Positions 42,203-53,605 are shown, numbered from the stretch's first letter. The stretch is 64,000 bases of DNA from Phymatolithon calcareum (GCA_977006965.1 OZ345357.1:1240001-1304000); one strand, 5' to 3'. The notes: generated from the letters alone by a model not told the origin. Program-made: numbers and translations.

Positions 42203-42912
42203 GATGTAGGGTTGGCGTTGAGATGTGGAGCGAGCGCGTATTCCTCCGAGTAGCCAGGAGCTCTAGCGCTGTTACTTTCATCGTCATGATATAGTGCAGT
42301 ACAGTGTAGTATATCTTCCGAGAAAAGATGCAGTACCCTACAATAAATAATACGAATACCGAAATATGTTTTTCGGAGTCAAAACAAATATCCTGCGCAA
42401 TTTCGCGTGACTGCATCCAAAAATTGTGTCCGTCGTATTTTGTGTTTTCAGGAAGGTCCCAATACGTGCGCACGATTCCTATTGGACAACTTTGATCAAT
42501 CACAAACTTCCACATGGCTGCCAGGTATATATCTTGTGTATGATTGTATCTGCTATTTAAATCTATTAAAAAAAAATAAAATCCAAACCTAAGTCGTCCG
42601 AAGACATAACTACTCTCAACGCGAACCAGCACGAATAACCAACAGACATATTTGCATCGTATTGGGAGAACCGCGATGGCGGGGGAACATGGAAGGAAAG
42701 ATCACTTTTTTGATGACATTTCGAAGCCTCTTGCTGACGCTATTCGGAATCGTGATGAGAGGAATGAAAACGTTGTGGAAGTTATTTTAGCAGAAAACGA
42801 ACGTTCCGGCGTAAGTTGACAAAATGGCAGTCAGAAACTGCTTTGAAAAAAGAGGATATTGTGTCGAGTGAGGATGGAGATGAACTTCTTCGGTAGCACA
42901 AGAGAGGTGAAG

Positions 42913-43190
42913 TGGTGATGCTGGTAAATTTGATATATGGATGTGAATCCTGGAATCTAACGACACCGATCCTGAAAAAACTGAACGGTACCGTATCGAA
43001 GATGCTGGCCGTGATGAAGAAAAGCGATAGCCGAAGAAGCAAGAGAGCCCTCACAGGAGGTGATACAATGGATTAAGGACAGGCATTGGGAGCAATATCT
43101 TGTATCTTTATTGGAGAAGACGAATATCAGCAAGACATCTTGCAAGATCTGCAGCACGCCTAAGATGTACTGCAAGAAAAAACATTACTA
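42913..43190 (+). mobile_element. LINE fragment (RT C-terminal tail)
   Basis: It reads VNLIYGCESWNLTTPILKKL and then SKMLAVMKKS. After a frame change comes WIKDRHWEQYLVSLL. LYGCESW and DRxWxxxxG blocks mark the end of LINE reverse transcriptases. Broken and truncated. Confidence 0.65.
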
Positions 43191-43204
43191 ACGTAACAAA
43201 GCCG

Positions 43205-43525
43205 TCACAACTCACACATAATCTGCTGCTCAGCATCTTCAACAATCCTTTCACGAACTTGTCTGCTTTGCGAATTACCCATGGGGGTGACGACAGTTCG
43301 CAAGTCCCAATATCCACGATTCACCTTCAAAAACAACAAAGACTCGAACAATAAGGGAGTCATTTTCTGCCTGTTATTCGCCAGAATCCCACCTGCGATA
43401 GAAAACAGGCGCTCGATTTCGGCCGAAGAACCGAGAATAAACTGGAGGTTCATATACGAGTTATGCGACTCTTGACGGCGCCGTGCAGTCTGACTGAGCG
43501 TTCGAAAAGCAGCTGTGTCACATGT
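43205..43525 (-). pseudogene. hAT transposase C-terminal dimerisation domain fragment
   Basis: The minus strand reads LGSSAEIERLFSIAGGILAN followed by ESLLFLKVNRGYWD. S(S/A)xxERxFS.AG plus LLFLKxN is the signature of the hAT C-terminal dimerisation domain. Only this end is visible; upstream on the minus strand the frame is open for about 25 more codons. There are no flanking hAT ends that I can see. Confidence 0.75.
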
Positions 43526-43719
43526 TAGGGAAATTTAGCGTAGAAACAATAGAAACTCTTCTACGTATACCTACATGTGTCATCACAGCATTAGTTTTGT
43601 ACACCAACTGCCTATGACTGTGTACTCTGTTAGCGTATATAACATATTTGCCCCTATCTTCTTTCCAATACGTAATACAAGATAGTACGAGACACGCAAG
43701 ATCATCTTCCACGAGCTTC

Positions 43720-43978
43720 TTGCTCCCAATGCCTGATTAAGGACCGTCGCTGGGGATGGCTAGGACACGTTCTACGCATGGGTGAGAACAGGCTCGTCCG
43801 CAGGATACTGCTACAATGCGTACCCAGAACATATGCTTCTCTCCTTGGCGATATCCCAAACCAAAGTATCGAATCGTCCATAAAAGACGCTTCCGACCAC
43901 AGCAAGTGGAGTCGCATGAAGCCTTCTAGACGTGCTAGCCCCTTAGGGGAATAAAGCATCATCATCATCATCATGCTG
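43720..43978 (+). mobile_element. LINE 3' end with coding tail and CAT microsatellite
   Basis: It reads LIKDRRWGWLGHVLRMGENR then LVRRILLQCV, a stop, and the terminal AAGCCTTCTAGACGTGCTAG / CCTTAGGGGAATAAAG block followed by (CAT)n at about 43961-43977. This links the coding tail to the 3' stub at 23936-23985. Confidence 0.7.
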
Positions 43979-44190
43979 GTAAATGACATATTCGTTTTTG
44001 AGTTGCAGTCGGAGGGCATATATGCGTACAAAATTGGCCACCAAGAGAGCGTCTCAAATTTTAAATCCGAGCCAGAGCACAATGGAGGTCGTTTTAGCGA
44101 CGGTAGTGTCGATAAAATTAAGCACTCAGATTTCATACTCTGCCGACGACTGTGCTTACTGATCGGGCAGTACAACCGAACACGACACGC

Positions 44191-44900
44191 TTATCTGTTT
44201 CTGTGATGCTTCTGGATGAGGGCAAGGACTGGCATTGAGTTTAATGATTCGCCCCCTGAGACTGAAAAACGTTCCACAGAGCAATCGTACGGTCTGATCC
44301 GCCGGATGCAAGCTATGTCGATCCAGCAAGAAACATACGGTATACACGGACCGCGAGTGCCATCGCAACGATGCTCAAGGGCGCAAAGCGATGTCGGTGT
44401 TCGTTTTCCGCTCCACAAACGGACCTTTCCATCCCTTCCGATGACTTTGCAATCCGGTCTCCAGTCCGCATTGCCAACGCTGACTTGCAGCATTGTTTCC
44501 TTACACAGAACGCGTAGCCCGCCTACATCCGTTTCCTGAACTGCATAAATAGTGTTGACAACACCGGCAGTGACCGCCACTCGGCCGCGCGGGGACTTTG
44601 TCAACGCAAATAACGCGTCCGATGCCGCCTTGACAGCGCCGGTTGGCGACTTATCGTAGCGCATTTCTCATCGTCCCACGCTCTTCGCAGCTCAAGAGGA
44701 AGGAACCGGTGTCGGGTGGACAGACGGCGGTTAGCATGCCCGAGTTGGGAAGTGTGAATTGTCCGCACAGGAGTAGAACTGTCCTTGTGTCCGCGAGAAG
44801 CGAGACACAGGAGTCAGGTCCAGGGAAGAGGGGACGAGAGGATCCCATGAGGCGCATGTGGCAGAATGAGGTTTGGTTTGGAAAAGGCAGAGTTGAGAAG
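44191..44900 (-). other. Coding-like stretch, unassigned
   Basis: Minus-strand frames of 157 and about 80 codons abut with a shift near 44670 (LLADTRTVLLLCGQFTLPNS; then ASDALFALTKSPRGRVAVTA, VNTIYAVQETDVGG). Composition is protein-like and Cys-containing, but no family is recognised. It may be a decayed gene. Confidence 0.25.
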
Positions 44901-44908
44901 TGATGAAG

Positions 44909-45299
44909 GAATTCTCGGTATGTTCTTCCGCTGTTTTCGATCAGCAATTTCAAGAGCTCAGTGAGGTAGAGGTGAGAAGAGTACCGACGGACACGATTGA
45001 ACTACGGTTGCGATCAGTGGGGATTTTGCATGTGGATAAGTTTCCGTTCCCTACGAAACCGGATACGAAGGCTCTTTATCTTTGTTCGAACGCATTGGAG
45101 CGTTGCAATCTGGAAAAAGAACTTTCTTTGCAATAATTTACATTGAAGGGCGGGATTTAGAAGGCGATGATGGAGATGAAATATCAGGTGTGCTGCTGGG
45201 TGTGACGAGAATTGGAAGGGAGCTGCCAAAGATTCCTGCACTACCTCGTTTCGATCGCATGATTGCTGCGGCTAGCAATTGTCCAGACCGCCTCCAGTA
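44909..45299 (+). pseudogene. DEAH-box RNA helicase fragment (DHX37/DHR1-like HA2 region)
   Basis: It reads CSSAVFDQQFQELSEVEVRR then VPTDTIELRLRSVGI and VDKFPFPTKPDTKAL. After a one-base shift near 45080 it reads FERIGALQSGK and TRIGRELPKIPALPRFDRMI. SSAVF, the EIxRxP..LxLxL block, FPFPTxP and the (E)xxGAL..LG..ma.lP..pr...ML order are the end of helicase domain 2 and the HA2 domain of DEAH helicases. FPFPTPP and GALQ favour the DHX37/DHR1 ribosome-biogenesis branch. The catalytic core is absent, so it is a truncated pseudogene copy. Confidence 0.6.
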
Positions 45300-46686
45300 G
45301 TTTTCTTAGGCGAAGACGCAGCGCTCTTAACGCCTGCAGAAAATCGTCTCTTCATAATAACTGAAGTTATGGTAAAGCGCGAGGTACGAGCCAAGAATAC
45401 ACTTTGGCGCACAGTATCTCGTCAGGTGCAACTGCCCATATCACAATGTCTCTATTGATTTAATCACTTGCTCGTTAACTCTTATCGGCAATCATCCTTA
45501 GAGAACCCGGCGGTGAAAGTGATGATGCCATGTCCATGGCCGGTCTAGCGTGGTTCAGGGTCGTCAGCTCGTTGCCGCTATTGCGATCGTGTGTAGCCTT
45601 GTCGGCGCGCAATCTTTGCGGTGAAAATTGATCAATTTACTCCTGCCTCGTCCTCGCCACCTCCTATCTCTCTGTGCGGAAACACTTATGTCTAAGCGCA
45701 CACTAACTCTTCAAACTCTAAAGGTCTCGAGTGAGGAGCATACGAACTCCTGCGATGGCACGAACGCATGAAATGCAATTAAATCAATGTGACTAAGTAA
45801 AAGGGATTGGGATTGCTTTTGTACTCTTGGCATTGAATGGGCTTGCCGTGGATAGACGATTCGATGGCGCTCGCAATGTGCTGCATACGCGATGACCGCG
45901 CGGATCGCTAGACTCGATCTTGAATCATTGCTTCATAGCTCAGTGCTGATTTGATGCACATGAATAGTTGGAGCGGGACAGTCGCAAGACGTCTTACATC
46001 GTCTGGACAAACTTCGCCGTTAGAGCATCATGCATTCTCCAATCCTTAAAAGAACATATTCGTCGAAAAACTAGATCCTGTTAAGAAAGGGCGAACTATG
46101 CGCTTGATCAACGGGGCTGTACACTCTAATCCCTACGCGGACTACAGAACGAGTCAAATCCGAACCACACTGCACCCACGAAATTTAGAATCCGCTTTGA
46201 TGTCTACATATGACGACGGAAGTAAGATTTTGACAAGCGACGAGGTGCGATCTCACGTTATTCGCGTAAGCTTCCTCATGCAATACGTGGTTAGCAGAAC
46301 ATTCAAGTTGCCGAATAACAACGTGTTCGTCTACTCACCAGTCGCTCAATACAGAGCAAAACTGCTTTGATTCCCGTTGCCCTCACAGGGCGAGATTCTT
46401 GAGTTGTAACACTAGTCCAAGATAAAAGGCTTCTCCCAATTAGCATGCCGGATCCCAACTCTTGCCCTTAACGCTTGTCCCGACTTTTGGGGCTCCTTTT
46501 CGTCGGCACTGCAGACACGAGGCAAGGCTGCCGATGTGGTCTCCGAACGCAAGGCTTGTTGGTGGTATATAAATGAGAAAGCACAAGGGGACGACAATGC
46601 ATACTACAGTACTGTGTAAACGTTGTCTTCCATGGAAGCACGTTAAATACTGTAATCACCAAAACGGGAAGCAGTACAATACTGTA
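45300..46686. other. Region without assigned genes
   Basis: A 90-codon ATG frame at 46098-46370 (RLINGAVHSNPYADYRTS...) has no recognised motif and may be chance. Otherwise nothing seen. Confidence 0.3.
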
Positions 46687-47183
46687 CAGGGGGGGTCGCT
46701 ATATAGTGCCACATAGAACCAGACTAAAAAAATGCGCACTATTTAGGTTCCGCACTACATGAAATTTGAGGGACCGTTTCGCACTACTGTAAGCGTGTTT
46801 GCCGTGACCCCCAACGAAGTCATTTTCCGCAGCAGCAAGGATGAGTTGATGACCATCATTTTTGAGCTTCGTGACAAATCGACGAAAAACCTTGAACTTG
46901 TGGATAATTGCTGAGTCGGTTAGCGCCTGTGTTCAGCATGCGAAGTGCTTCAAGCTTTTGTTGAAGCGTCAGCCGCGTTCTCTTCTGCCCTGGGTGGCCC
47001 CATCACTGTCGGCGGCGTGAAGATGGTGAGCTGAGGAGACGAAGAGGAGAATGGCGGCCAGGAATGCCCTGTAAGCAGCCACAGCCTGTGTCTTTGATAT
47101 GATAATCGTGCCAGCCCAAAATGGGTGGCACTAAGTAGAGGGTGGCACTATATAACCCGGCACTATATAGCGACCCCCCCCTG
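46687..47183 (-). mobile_element. 497-bp CAGGGG element with 7-bp target duplication TACTGTA and a broken psq-type HTH
   Basis: Terminal inverted repeats begin CAGGGGGGGTCGCTATATAG (7 G left, 8 G right) and are flanked by perfect TACTGTA at 46680-46686 and 47184-47190. Inside the right end, GTGCCAC-type motifs recur three times, as in transposase-binding subterminal repeats. On the minus strand at about 46850-47005 a reading KRTRLTLQQKLEALRMLNTG, continued after a one- or two-base shift as DSAIIHKFKVFRRFVTKLKN, has the form of a psq/CENP-B-type helix-turn-helix from a transposase N-terminus. It appears to be an internal-deletion derivative of a larger autonomous element. Confidence 0.75.
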
Positions 47184-47190
47184 TACTGTA

Positions 47191-49466
47191 CTGTACGTGT
47201 GCAATGTGCTGCAAGGTTGCATTGCCGCACAAGACTGCATGCACACGGCCCTTCGTGAATGAACTTCCAACTGAAAAGAATCGGGTTTGTATCTGTGGGT
47301 AAATTAATTTCAGACGTTGTCCTCCAAGTGAAAAACAATTCTTGATCCCGGGTCAAGAACGTGAACATAATACTGTATGCCACTTTTTACTGTAGATGTT
47401 AGTGTAATTGTTAAATTTTATTGAGGTGCCCGTTGCCCCCTTGAAGGAGTAAGTTGGAAACCTTCCATTTTCTAGAGGGTTTCTAGCTGCGTGTATCATA
47501 CCTGCTCGTTAGGACTACCTCTACTTGTTCGGCCACTATCAGGCCGCATTTGTTCCAGGATTCCTCGATGCGATGCCGCGCGGTGCTGCTGGTCTCCACC
47601 TGAGGAGGCGCGGCCAGTGGTAAGTCAAGTTCTCAAGAATCGTTACTAATTCCTTTCGCTGACTTCTCGTCCGATGTAGATGTTAGTAAGCTTACTATCC
47701 TCTTCGACAGCACATTGACATCTTGGATGTATTAAGTGGACCGTATAAAGACTTCATTCCTGCAGCAGACACGGGGGCGACTGGGGACCTGTTGTGAGTG
47801 AAGCAGAAAGAAGCGCGGATTTTCTGTGAGAACACACCTTTTCCTGGCAGGATCAGACACGAGAAGATTGCACTGAGAACGGGGCTTAGTGCTGTTATAC
47901 GGACGAAGAAAATGCAAGAACTGGATGGGCACATTGGAATCGCCGTATGTTCGTCTGCCCCCTCAGAGGAACTGGAAGACAAATTTGTCGAACGGAATAG
48001 ATCAGCCTGCTATTAGCAGGAGCGAAGATTTAGCGAGAAAAGCGCTGTACAAGATATAAGCGATAAACGTGTGGCGGAAAAACAGTATTTGCGGTGCGGA
48101 AGAAGGAGGAAGACAGACCGAAGAAGAATTAAGTAGAAAAAGCAGGCATATTAAAAGTAAGGGCAAGAATGAAAAAAGCCATAGTGCTTAAACCTGGCAT
48201 TCAAGCGAGGCCGTCATAGATAACCGGGTGCAGGACGAGAAGCTGCCCTGGTACCTAAAATGCAGGAATCAGGAAAGATGGCACTCTTCTTCATTCCTGA
48301 TCGATGCAATGTTGGCTACTAATGGTTGGAATTCTTCATTGAGGACGTAATATATGCAGAGTTGTGTCGAAAGTGTGTGGTTGATGGCGTTCTATTCCGC
48401 CCACCTTTCCAATAATATTAGAATCGTTTTGTCCGCACAGAGGCGAAGGTTGTGCTGCCTGATTCAACGTTATATTTCGGAAAGGGAAATGCAGACCCAA
48501 AGGCTTAGAATATGGTTAATGCATTTCTCGTTCCAGATGCGAACGCAGGGACCACTAGGCCATAAGAAATGTCCCCGCCCCTGGACATGTGCGGATTTAT
48601 GATCTACGGTACATGCACGAAGTAGTACCTCAACAGCAATCCAGGTGCGAAAATCAGCTACATGGTTCGACGAGTAGAGTTGTTTTGTAGCGGACAAGGG
48701 ACATCGGCAGAATGCAAGCGGCGTGGTTTCGTATTAGTTGAAACGTTGATAGGAACTTCCCTGTGTTTAGAGGCACACACTAATCCACTTGGTAGACACT
48801 GATTTCTGATAGAGCTCCGAAAGTGTCTCCTCCGGCGGTTTGCAAATTTGTATTAAATTTTGACTCTGTAAAAATGACGAAGTGGAGTGAAACATGCAGA
48901 GCTTGACATGACTTATTGAGCCGTTGCATTCCACTTTTAAGCACAACTGTGCAACGTTCTGTATAGAGTTCGTTGTACAATGAAAGCGATAGAGAAAGCC
49001 ACTGAATTTTGAAACTCTAGATATATGTGTATTCGAAAGACCTCCGTGCTGCCGCTCTCTGATGTTACCTGCTACGATGTGGAGGTTGAATTATTCCGCC
49101 TCAGCGCACGACTGTGTCGTTGTACGAACGGCCTACTGAGAGTGTGGAATCGTGCGTGCATGTGCGCCTGATTAACGGGGCGGAAGAAATCGAAATCGAC
49201 CTGTTTGCTATCGCGTGTGTGCACATGCGCTGGGTTGCGCTGATGGGGCGAAAAGGAAGTTGAGTAGCGAGCACAAGTGATGCCATTACCTGTGGTACGA
49301 ACGTGGATAGAGGATTGCGAAAAGGAGCGCGGGACCAAAAGAGGCCGTTTTGTTCCCGTTGACGACGTGAGCGAAACGTTGCACGTGCTTTCCTCCCGAG
49401 AACAGCATTCAGCCTCAAAATGTCCCGCCCGGCAATTTGGAGCTGCAGTCGATATAAGATAGTTCT
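47191..49466. other. Gene-poor region
   Basis: AT-rich; several short frames on both strands (for example 49101-49547) without recognisable motifs. No gene is supported. Confidence 0.3.
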
Positions 49467-49473
49467 GTACAAC

Positions 49474-49495
49474 CAGGGGAACATTCCCCTGCCTG
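49474..49495. mobile_element. 22-bp terminal-repeat-only insertion, TSD GTACAAC
   Basis: The same 18-bp core as at 23096 (CAGGGGAACATTCCCCTG), followed by four extra bases CCTG. The whole is flanked by the perfect 7-bp direct repeat GTACAAC (49467-49473 and 49496-49502). Confidence 0.7.
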
Positions 49496-49502
49496 GTACA
49501 AC

Positions 49503-50602
49503 TCGATCCTTCCTCTTCAGCATCTTCTCATCAACGTGTCCGTTCACGAGAATTTTTTAGTTTTTCAGTTCTTTTTTGCTGTTTTTCGCCCACAAAATCA
49601 AAATTCGATAACATTTTTCCCGTCGTCCCCAGATGGAAGTCTTGCACTCTCAGCCTGTTTTTTGAAATGAATGCAGGACAGCTAACTTGCCACGGTGGAG
49701 TCACGTCAGCAGTGCGGCCGTTGGTCGTTATTGTCATCCGTATGACCTTCGAAGTCTATCAATAAAACACAACAGTTGAAAACGGTTCGTCGACAAAGTT
49801 CTGATTGCATTTTCAGCATCTGTATGTTACTTAATCTGGATGATCCAACCATCGTTTCAATGTACCTGCAAAGCGTGTGCGTCCACCAATGAAACGCAGT
49901 TCTATTAATTTATTTTCGCGAAAATAGTTAAAATCTTCGAAAATTCAGGGCCTGTGAATCTCGGAGATCGAAAAGCCAAATTTAAATAATTATTTTCTGC
50001 AAAACATTATCAAGAAAAGTTGACTTTTTGTCTCTTCATTTGCTCAAAAGTGCCACGTGACCAATTGTATTGCATTTGATGGTTAAGTTAAAAAGTAACT
50101 GCCCTTCTATTGGTGATCAGCTTTAACACATCTTGGTAAGAGGAAGAATAAGGGTGAAAAGTTTGAAATAATTTAGAAAATACAAGATTCACTAACTGCA
50201 ACCAAATACAGCAAGCGAGAGACAAGGTGCGTCCTATCCGTTCGTTTCAAACCTCGATTCCTTCCGCGCCCCTTCACATTCAGTGCTCAAATATGTAACG
50301 GCCGTCAACCAAACTCCACGCCATGCGCACTTTCTTGGAAGGAATAAAAGTTACGCCAGTCTTTGCGCCTGCGGCTAATATAACGCGCGCGAAAACACGA
50401 ACAGTACTGTACACGCTTCCCGCCTTGACGTTGTAATCACACTACACTCTTTCAACCGACTGGTACAGTACCCCGTCTCATCTCAACTCTATTTCTATCC
50501 TGCAACCCTTCCTCACATCGATCCAAGAGAAGCGAATTGAGTAGCAGAACATATTGCAAACAATACCAACATCAACAACCAACTGAATCAACCAACACAA
50601 CC
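49503..50602. other. Intergenic region and promoter of the next gene
   Basis: AT-rich to about 50230, then C-rich near the start codon, as often before the genes in this window. No gene seen. Confidence 0.4.
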
Positions 50603-51922
50603 ATGAATCGGCCCTCCATCGCCGCTCCCCGTCGAACTCCCTTCTCATGGCGTCCCTCCAAAAGGGACGCCGACGCCTCCAGCGTCATCACTGACATCGA
50701 CCCTCTTCCACCCCGCCCCTGGCAACGCACTCAAAGTCGCCCCACACTACGTCGTTATCGAACGGAAACCTCCATATCCCGCACCTCTCCAACGACTGTC
50801 TCCCCCACCACGCCCGTCTGGGACGAAGCAAAACTATCAACAACTCCACACGCCGCTGACAATGATGACTGGCTTGCATCTCTCGGGTTCGATCTCAACG
50901 TTCTCCACCTCTCCGATAACCACACACACAAGCAATCGCATTCCAATCCCTCCATGCCGGAGAATGTACATCCCAATTGTAACTCCTCCCGTCTCCGTTC
51001 CACCTCCTCTTTCCATCACGTCCCATTCCCAAGACGTCCATCCCGACCATTCGCCAGTCGAATCTCGCTCCCACGTCCACCCGTCGCCTCCACTCCACGG
51101 CACGCCGAAATCATGGACACAGGATCGGAGGTGAGCATTTCTCCGCAACGACCTTCCACCGCCAAGGCCGCTGCCTCGCACGCCATGCGTGAATTTCGCG
51201 GCCTTCTCGAAGCAGAGCCTGACTCCGACGACGCAACATCCTCCGTGCGTCGTTTTTCCTCTGCAACTCCCCGCATCCACCCGTCCCATCCGCCGGCAGC
51301 ACTATCACGCGCCAGCGTCGACCTCGACGCTCGTCGTCGTTCCATCGAATCCATTCCGTCATCCACACTCGCCCGTGTGCGAGCCACCAGGTCAATGCAT
51401 CCCCTGACGCGTCACGCCCATCGCAGCGAAGCAGAATCACACGTCACCTCTCGCGCAACCCCGCGTCGTTTCCGAAGTGTCGCTTCTCGTGAATTTCGTG
51501 CAATGGTCGATCATTCTGATGCCGCGGATAATATCCGCTGGTCTACCAACCGGGTCAAACAGGAACTCACATCTGTATTTGGGACCGATGACGCATGCAC
51601 CGGCTGCTGTCGCGGCCATCATTGTCACAGTAATCAACATCATGTTGGTGGTGGGTCGGCGGTCATGCTCACACCTGTGCGCGCATCGCGTTTGCAGCGT
51701 CAAACTCTCGGGTCTGATGTTGTACTTACGCCTGTGCGTCGCTCACGTCGGAATAGTTTCGCGAGAATTGGACGACGGTCTGGTGCTACGTCCGCGGCTG
51801 CTTCTGATGCGGGCTCGGTGGTCAATGAGGCCTTGTTGGAGCAGGCGGAATATGCATACGTGCCGAATAGAAACTTGCAACAGTCTTTCACTGACTCTTC
51901 GTCGGAATTTGCTGCGTTGTAG
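50603..51922 (+). CDS. Basic, Ser/Arg-rich disordered protein with LTPVRxSR motifs
   Basis: 439 residues from the first ATG at 50603; the frame extends upstream only to a TTG. The protein is rich in Ser, Arg, Pro and Thr with many S/T-P sites, suggesting a phosphoregulated disordered protein. Two related stretches, VMLTPVRASRLQRQ and VVLTPVRRSRRNS, lie about 30 residues apart near 370-405. HAMREFRGLLE and SREFRAMVD form another pair. A Cys/His cluster (CTGCCRGHHCHSNQHH) lies just before the LTPVR motifs. The TPVRRS type of motif occurs in several mitotic and chromatin proteins, but I cannot assign a family. No introns, membrane segments or signal peptide. It converges with the CXC-protein gene. 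Confidence 0.65.
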   Translation: MNRPSIAAPRRTPFSWRPSKRDADASSVITDIDPLPPRPWQRTQSRPTLRRYRTETSISRTSPTTVSPTTPVWDEAKLSTTPHAADNDDWLASLGFDLNVLHLSDNHTHKQSHSNPSMPENVHPNCNSSRLRSTSSFHHVPFPRRPSRPFASRISLPRPPVASTPRHAEIMDTGSEVSISPQRPSTAKAAASHAMREFRGLLEAEPDSDDATSSVRRFSSATPRIHPSHPPAALSRASVDLDARRRSIESIPSSTLARVRATRSMHPLTRHAHRSEAESHVTSRATPRRFRSVASREFRAMVDHSDAADNIRWSTNRVKQELTSVFGTDDACTGCCRGHHCHSNQHHVGGGSAVMLTPVRASRLQRQTLGSDVVLTPVRRSRRNSFARIGRRSGATSAAASDAGSVVNEALLEQAEYAYVPNRNLQQSFTDSSSEFAAL

Positions 51923-52423
51923 TTACAATTCGGTAAGCGAATTGCACAAGTCTTTTCTGCTTTCTTTGCCATCTGTTGGCCTTGTCGCATTTTACGGGTC
52001 AGCATAATAGCTTTTTTTCCATGGGATAGAGATCAAGACGTATTTCAACGTACCAGAACCAGCAAGTTTTCCAGGGGTTGGTACAGTCATGTTGCTTAAA
52101 AGGTATGCTGTGCGTCTGATGCAAAAAAGAATTCGAGTAAAAGGTAAGCTCAAGAGAAATTTTTATAGGGTTTGTAGGAAAATGCTCTGCTTCTCGGCAT
52201 CTGCCACCTCGCAAATCAACATCTGAGATGTACAACGCAGATAAATAATTCCTAAACCTTCAAGGGTGTCCCTAAAAATAGTTAGTTCGTCTCCACATTT
52301 TCAAAAGCAAGCATAAGGTTGGCGTTCGGGATGAATGAAAAAATATTCGCCAAGGCATATATTCCCGAACCTTGACACATGGACAAGACGAACTCCGCAA
52401 ACTCTTTTGTCCCGCAGTCGCAG
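51923..52423. other. Convergent intergenic region
   Basis: About 500 bp between two stop codons. It holds both 3' UTRs; no feature seen. Confidence 0.4.
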
Positions 52424-53605
52424 CTACAACTGACCAGACGAACTTGGCTGGCTCTGTCGTCCCACAGATGAAGTCGTGTTCGCGATTCGGCGCAAATTGG
52501 TAGCGCAAAAATCAAATGCGGACGATTCCGCCTCCACATACCACGATGGACGCTTTTGCACACCGCCGAGATCATCGTCTATGCTGTCCTCATCACAAAG
52601 AAGAGAAATAGACGCGACGGGGTCTGAAAAATCAGCAATATCAGTTCCACCAAGATTCTGAATCTCAGAAGCACCGGGCAAATGTGAGATGTCGTCGAGA
52701 GATGGCGGAGGATTTCCAGAGGCTGCAGCGGCAAACAAATTAAGAAGAAACAGAGTATCACGTTCAGCATCGGCGATTATTGCAGGCTCCAACGCCTTTG
52801 CAGCAGCTGCGGCAATACTTTCCGGAGGATCTTCACGAGATGCTGATGATGCGTAATGTAGTCCTTCGGACCCTAACCCACCCAGACGAGACTTTAAAGC
52901 CGGACCCTTCTGGAACAAAACTCGTTTGGCGGGAGGTGGCTGGTTAAACGAGGGACCGTCGTTGAACATTCGCTTCATCGGGGATTTGGGAATCTGTGGA
53001 AGAGCTGGGGCAAGCCAAGCTGCCCTACGGGGGACTGGAGAAGTCATTCGATCGACGGCGGTCTGCATACGCGTAGCAGCAACGGCATTTGCAAAATCAG
53101 TCGAACTCTCATAGTTGCGACAATTGACACACTTGCAAAGTTCGGAGCATAATACACCCATTTGAAAGCACTCGCAATACCGCTTCAGACATCCGCTCTT
53201 GCGACAATTGCAACCCTTGTTATGCTTCTCCTTCTCGTTCCGATTGGTAGCTCCCGACTTTCGCTTCACCTTCGGTTGAAATGCATTGGGGTTGCGCTCT
53301 AAGATTGCTTCAACCGCAATCCGCTTCTCTTCAGGGAATTGGCCATTGTTCTTGCAATTGCGGCAGTTACAGTGAGGTCCGCAGGCAAAATTCTTAGCAA
53401 AACACTCACAATAAAGCTTGAGACACTTTGAGTTCTTGCAATTGCAACCTCTCTCCACGTGTCCTTCTTCATCCTTGTCGGTACTATTCCGACTTCGGGC
53501 GCCCGTGGGTCCTGAACCAGAGGTCGGGAAGTCATCGCCAGCGCCGGAGTTCGAAGGGAGGGACTGAGAGAACCAGATAAAATCCCACGAGTTAGAACCT
53601 TGCAT
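52424..53605 (-). CDS. Tesmin/TSO1/LIN54-type CXC-domain DNA-binding protein
   Basis: 393 residues, ATG at 53605. Two cysteine-rich CXC motifs near residues 53-88 and 130-165: [20 protein letters not shown]...[12 protein letters not shown] and [20 protein letters not shown]...[12 protein letters not shown]. They are joined by the conserved linker [12 protein letters not shown]. This tandem-CXC unit binds CHR-like sites (TTYGAA) through a tyrosine in each repeat, here KLYCECF and KRYCECF. Family members are DNA-binding subunits of DREAM/MuvB cell-cycle complexes (LIN54, TSO1, Mip120). The C-terminal half has an Ala-rich helix ([20 protein letters not shown]) and an acidic tail. An upstream 5' exon is possible: the frame is open before the ATG, and another Met-led stretch lies at about 53820. 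The start is therefore probable rather than certain. Confidence 0.9.
   Translation of the reverse strand: MQGSNSWDFIWFSQSLPSNSGAGDDFPTSGSGPTGARSRNSTDKDEEGHVERGCNCKNSKCLKLYCECFAKNFACGPHCNCRNCKNNGQFPEEKRIAVEAILERNPNAFQPKVKRKSGATNRNEKEKHNKGCNCRKSGCLKRYCECFQMGVLCSELCKCVNCRNYESSTDFANAVAATRMQTAVDRMTSPVPRRAAWLAPALPQIPKSPMKRMFNDGPSFNQPPPAKRVLFQKGPALKSRLGGLGSEGLHYASSASREDPPESIAAAAAKALEPAIIADAERDTLFLLNLFAAAASGNPPPSLDDISHLPGASEIQNLGGTDIADFSDPVASISLLCDEDSIDDDLGGVQKRPSWYVEAESSAFDFCATNLRRIANTTSSVGRQSQPSSSGQL

Noticed and set aside
43961-43978. CAT repeats as part of a regulatory or CRISPR-like array
   Set aside because: It is a simple microsatellite at a LINE 3' end. No spaced repeats of CRISPR type occur in the window.
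49101-49547. 148-codon minus-strand frame over the tip-only insertion
   Set aside because: No motifs. It runs across the 22-bp insertion, so the frame is likely fortuitous.
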